Source of the DNA: Methylotenera sp.
GTDB lineage: Bacteria > Pseudomonadota > Gammaproteobacteria > Burkholderiales > Methylophilaceae
Length of the DNA: 64,000 nucleotides
Direction of reading: 5' to 3'
Assembly: GCF_030684185.1 (NCBI RefSeq)
Contig: NZ_JAUXOY010000014.1
Span: 32,001-96,000, forward strand
Below, piece after piece: positions 57,562 to 64,000 of this stretch (the stretch's first letter is position 1; the number at the start of each line of letters is the position of its first letter). The notes under the pieces are model-generated. The model saw nothing but the letters and a program-made list of their open reading frames with translations, had not been told where the DNA came from and made no database searches. The translations under genes and the position numbers were made by a program.

Positions 57562-59070
57562 ATGTTTAGTACGATTAGTTTAACCGAGTTCAACACCCTT
57601 GCTGAGCAAGGCTATAATCGCATCCCGCTGGTGCTGGAAACTTTTGCGGATTTAGATACACCATTGTCACTGTATCTAAAATTAGCCAATCAGCCTTTTT
57701 CATATTTGCTGGAGTCTGTGCAGGGCGGTGAACGCTTTGGCCGTTACTCGATTGTTGGCCTGCCAGCAAAAACCCGTATCGTGGCGCATGATAATCATGT
57801 GCAAGTACTTGATGGTAATAAGGTCGTCGAGTCAGTCGAAAATACCAACCCATTAGACTTCGTTAAAAGTTATCAGGCGCGTTTCAAAACGCCTCCTTAT
57901 GAAGGTTTGCCACGTTTTACCGGCGGATTAGCGGGCTATTTTGGCTATGAAACGGTACGGTATATTGAAAAACGTTTAGCTGGCGTTAATAAGCCTGATG
58001 CAATCAACGTGCCCGACGTGTTGTTTATGGTGTCTGAAGAAATTGCTGTGGTGGACAACTTAAGCGGCAAACTATATTTCATTGTTTATGCAAATCCAAC
58101 TGAAGCTAATGCTTACGAGAATGCATATGCACGCTTGGGTGAGCTTCTGAAATTGTTAAGAAAAACTGTGGCGATTCCAGAAGCGGTTTCTTCAGAAAGC
58201 TCAGTCGCCAGCTCAGAGTTTGGTGAAGACAACTTTAAAGCTGCCGTAAAACGAGCACAACAGTATATTTTAGATGGCGATATCATGCAGGTGGTGTTGT
58301 CGCAACGTATGTCGCAGAAATTCACTGCGCCTCCATTAAGTTTATACCGTGCCTTGCGCAGTTTGAATCCATCACCGTATATGTTCTACTACGACATGGG
58401 CGATCATCATGTGGTGGGTGCGTCGCCTGAGATTTTAGTGCGGCTTGAGAACGGCACTGTCACAGCTCGTCCAATTGCTGGTACAAGGCCGCGCGGAAAA
58501 ACACGTGAGCAAGACATGGCACTGGCAGTGGAATTGTTAGCCGACCCCAAAGAGCGTGCGGAACACGTACAGCTTATGGATTTAGGTCGCAATGATGTAG
58601 GTCGGGTGGCACAGACAGGTACCGTAAAGGTCACAGATAATATGATGATTGAGCGTTACTCCCACGTGATGCATATTGTGAGCAATGTTGAAGGTAAGCT
58701 CAAAGCAGGCATGGATGCGATTGATGTGATTAAAGCTACCTTTCCTGCTGGTACGGTAAGTGGTGCGCCTAAAGTACGTGCAATGGAAATCATCGATGAG
58801 CTGGAACCGAGCAAACGTGGTATTTATGCGGGTGCGGTGGGTTATTTGGGCTTTAATGGCGATATGGACGTGGCGATTGCGATTAGAACAGGCGTGATTA
58901 AAAATAACATGCTTTACGTACAGGCTGGTGCCGGCATCGTGGCGGATTCAGTTCCGCAAAGTGAATGGGACGAAACCCAGAATAAAGCTAAAGCTGTACT
59001 GCGTGCTGCCGAACTGGTGCAGGCAGGTTTGGACTTGAGTATAGAAGTAGCTACGAAAGCAGGGGTTTAA
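57562..59070 (+). CDS. trpE: Anthranilate synthase component I
   Basis: 502 residues from the ATG at 57562 (GAGAAA ribosome site); GTG at 57550 is an alternative. The tryptophan feedback motif LLES lies in [17 protein letters not shown], and the chorismate-binding core has [22 protein letters not shown] and [13 protein letters not shown]. It converts chorismate to anthranilate with TrpG. It starts behind the leader peptide and ends 1 base before trpG. Confidence 0.97.
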   Translation: MFSTISLTEFNTLAEQGYNRIPLVLETFADLDTPLSLYLKLANQPFSYLLESVQGGERFGRYSIVGLPAKTRIVAHDNHVQVLDGNKVVESVENTNPLDFVKSYQARFKTPPYEGLPRFTGGLAGYFGYETVRYIEKRLAGVNKPDAINVPDVLFMVSEEIAVVDNLSGKLYFIVYANPTEANAYENAYARLGELLKLLRKTVAIPEAVSSESSVASSEFGEDNFKAAVKRAQQYILDGDIMQVVLSQRMSQKFTAPPLSLYRALRSLNPSPYMFYYDMGDHHVVGASPEILVRLENGTVTARPIAGTRPRGKTREQDMALAVELLADPKERAEHVQLMDLGRNDVGRVAQTGTVKVTDNMMIERYSHVMHIVSNVEGKLKAGMDAIDVIKATFPAGTVSGAPKVRAMEIIDELEPSKRGIYAGAVGYLGFNGDMDVAIAIRTGVIKNNMLYVQAGAGIVADSVPQSEWDETQNKAKAVLRAAELVQAGLDLSIEVATKAGV

Positions 59071-59071
59071 C

Positions 59072-59638
59072 ATGTTGCTCATGATAGATAATTATGATTC
59101 TTTTACCTACAACCTGGTGCAGTATTTAGGCGAGCTGGGGCAAGAAGTCCTTGTATATCGTAACGATGAAATCGACTTGGCTAAAGTGGCATCACTAAAC
59201 CCCACTCATATTGTAATTTCACCTGGCCCATGCACGCCAAATGAGGCGGGTATTAGCGTGCCGCTGATTAAAGAATTTGCAGGAAAAATTCCCTTATTAG
59301 GTGTGTGTTTGGGACATCAGAGTATAGGTCAGGCATTTGGCGGGAATATTGTGCATGCCAAGCAGCTCATGCACGGCAAAACCTCATTGATTTACCATCA
59401 TAATATTGGTGTGTTTAGAGGCTTGCCTAACCCTTACACCGCAACGCGTTACCACTCTTTGGTGATAGAAAAAGAAACCCTGCCGGATTGTTTGGAAATT
59501 ACCGCATGGACTGAGGATGGCGAGATTATGGGTGTGCGACATAAGACGTTGCGTGTTGAAGGCGTGCAGTTTCATCCAGAATCCATCCTGACGGAATACG
59601 GCCATGAACTGCTGGATAACTTCCTGAAGGAAAAATAA
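59072..59638 (+). CDS. trpG: Anthranilate synthase glutamine amidotransferase (TrpG/PabA)
   Basis: 188 residues, class I amidotransferase. Nucleophile Cys in [10 protein letters not shown], catalytic His-Glu in VQFHPESIL, and the oxyanion motif [11 protein letters not shown]. It may also serve p-aminobenzoate synthase, as no other pabA is in the window. Directly between trpE and trpD. Confidence 0.96.
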   Translation: MLLMIDNYDSFTYNLVQYLGELGQEVLVYRNDEIDLAKVASLNPTHIVISPGPCTPNEAGISVPLIKEFAGKIPLLGVCLGHQSIGQAFGGNIVHAKQLMHGKTSLIYHHNIGVFRGLPNPYTATRYHSLVIEKETLPDCLEITAWTEDGEIMGVRHKTLRVEGVQFHPESILTEYGHELLDNFLKEK

Positions 59639-59658
59639 TGCCAGAAGGACAAATAATG
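59623..59658 (+). repeat. Tandem duplication of the trpD ribosome site and start codon
   Basis: CCTGAAGGAAAAATAATG (59623-59640) and CCAGAAGGACAAATAATG (59641-59658) are 18-base tandem units, 16 of 18 identical. Each contains a GAAGGA ribosome site and an in-frame ATG. Confidence 0.85.
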
Positions 59659-60684
59659 GAGCTGACTTTCAAAGAAGCTTTGCAGCAACTGCTGAACCGT
59701 GATGATTTCACGCATACGCAAATGCTTGAAATTATGCGCATGATGATGTCAGGCGAACTGACTGCGGTGCAAATTTCCAGCCTGTTGATGGGTTTGCGGA
59801 TGAAAGGTGAAACCGTCGATGAAATCGCAGCCGCGGCTAAAGTTATGCGAGATCTTTCGACTAAAGTCACCATTAACGACACCAGTCATCTGATTGATAC
59901 TTGCGGTACGGGCGGCGACGGCATTCAGACTTTTAACATATCTACCGTTTGCGCCTTTGTTGCAGCAGCAGCAGGTGCAAAAGTTGCCAAGCATGGCGGC
60001 CGCTCCGTGTCATCCACCTGCGGCAGTGCGGACGTATTGGAGGCTTTAGGCGTAAACGTTAATTTACCAGCTGAACTAGTCGCGAAATGTGTCGATAGCA
60101 TCGGTATTGGTTTCATGTTTGCGCCTAACCACCATAGCGCAATGAAGCATGCTGCGCCTGTTCGCCGAGAAATGGGCATACGCACCCTATTCAACCTGCT
60201 TGGCCCGATGACCAACCCTGCGGGCGCCAAACGGCAAGTGATGGGCGTATTCCATCAAGATTTAACGATTCTACTGGCGCAAGTCCTGCAGCGTTTGGGT
60301 AGCGAACATGTCATGGTCGTACATGGCGCTGACGGCATGGATGAGATTTCATTTACAGGTGATACTTTTGTTGCCGAGGTAAAAGATGGCGCAATCAATC
60401 AATACACCATACATCCTAGCCAGTTTGGCATGCAGCTGCACGACTTAAGCACCATACAAGTGCAAAATGCAGAAGAATCGAAAGCCATGATTTTAGACGT
60501 GCTTAACGGCAAACTTGATAATCCTAACCAGCGCGCAGCTAGAGATATTGTGCTGCTAAACGCTGGAGCAGCTATTTATGTAGCAGGTATTGTCGATAAC
60601 TTGCAGGCTGGTATTAACAAGGCGGCAGAAGTGATTGATAACGGCTTGGCTTTGGCTAAGTTAGAGGCTTTAAAAGCAGCATAG
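59656..60684 (+). CDS. trpD: Anthranilate phosphoribosyltransferase
   Basis: 342 residues from the ATG at 59656, or 348 from the equally well-formed ATG at 59638, which overlaps the trpG stop. Motifs: DTCGTGGDGIQTFNIST (PRPP loop), KHGGRSVSSTCGSADVLEALG and NLLGPMTNPA. It transfers phosphoribosyl to anthranilate. The two starts come from an 18-base tandem duplication, so two isoforms differing by six N-terminal residues could be made. Confidence 0.95.
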   Translation: MELTFKEALQQLLNRDDFTHTQMLEIMRMMMSGELTAVQISSLLMGLRMKGETVDEIAAAAKVMRDLSTKVTINDTSHLIDTCGTGGDGIQTFNISTVCAFVAAAAGAKVAKHGGRSVSSTCGSADVLEALGVNVNLPAELVAKCVDSIGIGFMFAPNHHSAMKHAAPVRREMGIRTLFNLLGPMTNPAGAKRQVMGVFHQDLTILLAQVLQRLGSEHVMVVHGADGMDEISFTGDTFVAEVKDGAINQYTIHPSQFGMQLHDLSTIQVQNAEESKAMILDVLNGKLDNPNQRAARDIVLLNAGAAIYVAGIVDNLQAGINKAAEVIDNGLALAKLEALKAA

Positions 60685-60690
60685 AAATTC

Positions 60691-61164
60691 ATGAAAAAAC
60701 ATATTTTTTTATTGATTATTTTAAGTCTGTTATTTGCCTGCAAGCAAAATACTGCTGGCATTGAGGGTGTTAATAACTCGCCGAAGCTAGTGCAACCACA
60801 AGCTGGCCTTCAAAATACCACGCCAGCGCAAAGCGACAACGTCGCGATTATTCAGGCATTTCAAAGTAAAAAGAGTGACATTTTTGTTGAAGGCGCGGGC
60901 ATCGTAAAAAAAATATTGCCTGATGACAATAAAGGCTCACGACATCAGAAATTCTTAGTCACTATTTCAGCAGAGCAAACATTGCTGTTTGCGCATAATA
61001 TTGACCTGGCACCTGTTGTACCGCTTGCAGTGGGTGATACTGTTCAGTTTAGAGGTGAATATGTCTATAACCCAAAGGGCGGCGTGATGCATTGGACGCA
61101 TCGTGACCCAAAACAGACAATCGAGGGCGGTTGGATTAAACACAACGGCCAAACTTACAATTAA
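60691..61164 (+). CDS. DUF3465 lipoprotein within the trp operon
   Basis: 157 residues. A lipoprotein signal (IFLLIILSLLFAC) gives Cys17 as lipid anchor; residues 18-50 are a low-complexity linker. The DUF3465 domain follows (GAGIVKKILPDDNKGSRHQKF, FAHNIDLAPVVPLAVGDTV, GGVMHWTHRDP, GGWIKHNGQ), an OB-like fold of unknown role. It starts 6 bases after trpD, and trpC follows 95 bases later, so it is expressed with tryptophan genes; no link to tryptophan metabolism is evident. Confidence 0.85.
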   Translation: MKKHIFLLIILSLLFACKQNTAGIEGVNNSPKLVQPQAGLQNTTPAQSDNVAIIQAFQSKKSDIFVEGAGIVKKILPDDNKGSRHQKFLVTISAEQTLLFAHNIDLAPVVPLAVGDTVQFRGEYVYNPKGGVMHWTHRDPKQTIEGGWIKHNGQTYN

Positions 61165-61224
61165 ACCAAGCTTAACAAATAAACAAGGCGCTGCATTTAA
61201 ACAAGCCTTATCAATCATCTAAAA

Positions 61225-61256
61225 ACTATAAATTGAAAAAACTATAAATTGAAAAA
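61225..61256 (+). repeat. Perfect 16-base tandem direct repeat at the trpC start
   Basis: ACTATAAATTGAAAAA at 61225-61240 and 61241-61256, then a partial third copy ACTAT running into the trpC ATG at 61260. It places three ACTAT elements at 16-base steps ahead of trpC and leaves no clear ribosome site. Confidence 0.85.
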
Positions 61257-61259
61257 ACT

Positions 61260-62051
61260 ATGTCAGATATCTTAAATAAAATTTTAGCCACCAAGCAAAT
61301 AGAAGTTGCTGCCAGCAAGGCTGCTGTTAGTTTGGAGCAGCTGCAAAAGCAAGCTGAAGCACAAGGCGAGCCGCGTGATTTTGTTGGCAGTATTCACAAA
61401 AAAATTATGGCTAATAAGCCAGCTGTGATTGCTGAAATTAAAAAAGCCAGCCCATCCAAAGGTGTAATTCGCGAAGATTTTAACCCTGCTGAAATTGCGA
61501 AAAGCTATGAAAAAGCAGGCGCAGCGTGTTTGTCAGTGCTTACTGACGCTGAATATTTTCAAGGGTCAGCCGAATACTTAAAGCAGGCCCGCAAGGCCTG
61601 CAAACTGCCTGTGTTGCGCAAAGATTTCATCATAGATGAATATCAGGTATTTGAAGCGCGCGCCATGGGGGCTGATTGCATTTTACTTATTGTTGCCGCC
61701 CTTGAGCTTGGCCAAATGCAAAAGTTAGAGGCAATAGCGCACGAACTAGGCATGGCAGTTTTGGTAGAAGTGCATGATGCAGATGAGCTGGAATTGGCGC
61801 TGCAGCTTGATACACCGTTAATCGGCATCAATAATCGTAATCTACGTACATTTGAAGTGACGCTGCAAACTACGCTTGATTTATTAAAAGTGCTGCCAGA
61901 TGACCGCTTTGTTGTTACAGAATCAGGTATATTTACACCAGAAGACGTGAAGCTGATGACAGATAACGATGTGCACGGATTCTTAGTGGGCGAGGCATTT
62001 ATGCGCCAGCCAGACCCTGGTGCAGAGTTGGCAAGAGTCTTTAGCATTTAA
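61260..62051 (+). CDS. trpC: Indole-3-glycerol phosphate synthase
   Basis: 263 residues, TIM barrel. Catalytic Lys in [16 protein letters not shown], with [21 protein letters not shown] and [12 protein letters not shown]. It makes indole-3-glycerol phosphate in tryptophan synthesis. It is separate from TrpF, which is not in the window. Last trp gene here; hemB follows after 42 bases. Confidence 0.96.
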   Translation: MSDILNKILATKQIEVAASKAAVSLEQLQKQAEAQGEPRDFVGSIHKKIMANKPAVIAEIKKASPSKGVIREDFNPAEIAKSYEKAGAACLSVLTDAEYFQGSAEYLKQARKACKLPVLRKDFIIDEYQVFEARAMGADCILLIVAALELGQMQKLEAIAHELGMAVLVEVHDADELELALQLDTPLIGINNRNLRTFEVTLQTTLDLLKVLPDDRFVVTESGIFTPEDVKLMTDNDVHGFLVGEAFMRQPDPGAELARVFSI

Positions 62052-62087
62052 CTTTTCGTTAATTGGTTGTTTTCTGAATCGAGGTAA

Positions 62088-63086
<999 letters not shown>

Positions 63087-63118
63087 CATATTCACGGCAA
63101 GGGTAGTGGCTGCAAGGC

Positions 63119-63742
63119 TTATTGGTTCAGTAAAAACTTAACACTTTGTATGTCCGCTCGCACTGCATTACTCCCATCTGCAGCCCGTTTTGTAGGAGTT
63201 CTTATTTCATCGACTTCAAATACACTTAATTTAATGATGCCAGTCGACATTTCAAGTGAGAAAACTGGAACTTTTTTGCGGTTGTCGCCTTTTTTATCAC
63301 GTTTTCCGTCATTCATCACACGATATGATTTTTCATTGGTTTGGAATGGAATATCTTGATTGAGCAAGAACATTTCTACGTCTTTTAGGCTGTCAGCAAA
63401 CAAGTGAATATGCGTTTCTGCACCTAATCCAGCCGTGCCGTCCAGCACAGCGCCAGTTAAATACGGGTTAAATCTTTCAAGTAATTGCATGGTGAAGAGC
63501 GCGTTTTTACGGAGCATACGCAGGTTTTCTGGCTGTTCATCACTTAAAAAAAGTGCATTATATAGTTTGAGTTCTTCCTCAATTTCAGCATTCGAAGGTA
63601 ATACGTCGTTATCAACCGCGCCAACTTGCCGCCCAGCCTTTTTCTTGGCATAGGAATAATCAGAGATGCCATCTTCTGCCATCATTCGAGCCGCTTGCTG
63701 GGCAATCAATTGTCGTAATTGCTGTAAATTTTCTTTTGCCAT
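63119..63742 (-). CDS. Conserved hypothetical protein, possibly nucleotidyltransferase-like
   Basis: 207 residues, soluble, no signal peptide. N-terminal helical region (RQLIAQQAARMMAEDGISDYSYAKKKAG) is followed by LERFNPYLTGAVLDGTAGLGAETHIHLFADSLKDVEMF-type sequence, which resembles a conserved betaproteobacterial hypothetical family with a nucleotidyltransferase-like core (LTGSVLDGTAG pattern). The active-site Asp pair is not clear, and I do not assign a function. It is convergent with hemB, 32 bases apart. Confidence 0.7.
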   Translation of the reverse strand: MAKENLQQLRQLIAQQAARMMAEDGISDYSYAKKKAGRQVGAVDNDVLPSNAEIEEELKLYNALFLSDEQPENLRMLRKNALFTMQLLERFNPYLTGAVLDGTAGLGAETHIHLFADSLKDVEMFLLNQDIPFQTNEKSYRVMNDGKRDKKGDNRKKVPVFSLEMSTGIIKLSVFEVDEIRTPTKRAADGSNAVRADIQSVKFLLNQ

Positions 63743-63761
63743 GGCAACTAAATTAAGTTGT

Positions 63762-64000
63762 TCAGTTTGAATTTAATAGTTTTGTTGCATGGCCTTGTGC
63801 ATCAGTATGATCAGTATTTGGGGGCTGATTCGGTACGGTTTGTGAGTGTTTGCCAGGGGGGCTCGATGGCAATATAATTTCTGGTTGCAATAGTCGTTGT
63901 GGCTGACTCGGTGCGGCTGGATTGAAGCCAGACTCATCACCATCTTCTAATAGCGGGGGCAATGCAGACTCGACTAAAGGTGGTGGATTTTCATGATAAA
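63762..64000 (-). CDS. Proline-rich C-terminal fragment of an unidentified protein (partial)
   Basis: The minus-strand frame is open from the window edge to a TAA at 63762, giving at least 78 C-terminal residues. They are Pro/Gln/Ser-rich and acidic (PPPLVESALPPLLEDGDESG, then QPPNTDHTDAQGHATKLLNSN), with no recognisable domain. The start lies outside the window. A TTG inside it is not a credible start. It is just upstream of the hypothetical gene on the same strand, so they may be co-transcribed. Confidence 0.5.
   Translation of the reverse strand, partial: YHENPPPLVESALPPLLEDGDESGFNPAAPSQPQRLLQPEIILPSSPPGKHSQTVPNQPPNTDHTDAQGHATKLLNSN

Overview
The window is a dense stretch of bacterial chromosome with moderate, slightly AT-leaning base composition. 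It has about 55 protein genes, no rRNA or tRNA that I can see, no phage and no insertion-sequence transposase. Gene content and order point to a betaproteobacterium, most likely a methylotroph of the Methylophilaceae (Methylotenera/Methylophilus-like). The supporting signs are torF-glnK-amtB next to ubiK-comM, rpe-gph-trpEG-trpD-trpC, metX-metW, hemA-prfA-prmC, mreBCD-mrdA-rodA-rlpA-dacA-lipBA, the ferrooxidans-type gshA, and PurU and MetH C1-folate enzymes. The taxon is my inference; no marker gene settles it.

Layout. 1-1.7 kb: 3' part of an acyltransferase/acyl-ACP synthetase (aas) behind an ArsR-type regulator. 1.8-4.5 kb: nitrogen operon torF-glnK-amtB with a consensus sigma-54 promoter. 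4.6-13.1 kb: ubiK-comM, metH, mpl, a TonB-family protein and a thioredoxin-like ferredoxin. 13.1-18.9 kb: HIT protein, nadA, nudB, ispH, purU, lysA and the tiny lipoprotein gene lptM. 19.2-27 kb: type IV minor pilin cluster pilE-fimT-pilV-pilW-pilX-pilY1, ending in a second TonB-like gene. 27-32 kb: gshA-gshB-apbE-NusG_II-(GIY-YIG)-Gx transporter, rich in REP-like repeats. 32-42 kb: lipA/lipB and the elongasome/cell-wall cluster. 42.3-45.6 kb: gatCAB. 45.7-55.9 kb: DUF4124 protein, pyrE, xth, ampG, metXW, a gamma carbonic anhydrase, a hydrolase, prmC, prfA, hemA. 56-63 kb: rpe-gph, a trp leader peptide, trpE-G-D, a DUF3465 lipoprotein, trpC and hemB. The right edge holds a conserved hypothetical gene and the proline-rich tail of a truncated gene.

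Most of the window is core metabolism. The unusual layer is small-scale. A family of REP-like palindromes (core CCCTTCGACAAGCTCAGGG) sits between genes, has inserted in frame into mpl, and flanks a GIY-YIG nuclease gene with 39-bp perfect direct repeats exactly 500 bp apart. A 16-residue leader peptide with a W-R-W-W run precedes trpE. Short perfect or near-perfect tandem duplications lie at the translation starts of trpD and trpC and upstream of metX. No gene-free stretch exceeds 300 bases; the longest is 18961-19224 (264 bases, between lptM and pilE), where I see nothing firm except a three-copy CTTTG repeat.

I did not find a clear multi-gene system of unknown type. The best candidates for something new are the REP-flanked GIY-YIG cassette, the REP insertion in mpl, the trp leader, and the TonB-like gene closing the pilin cluster.
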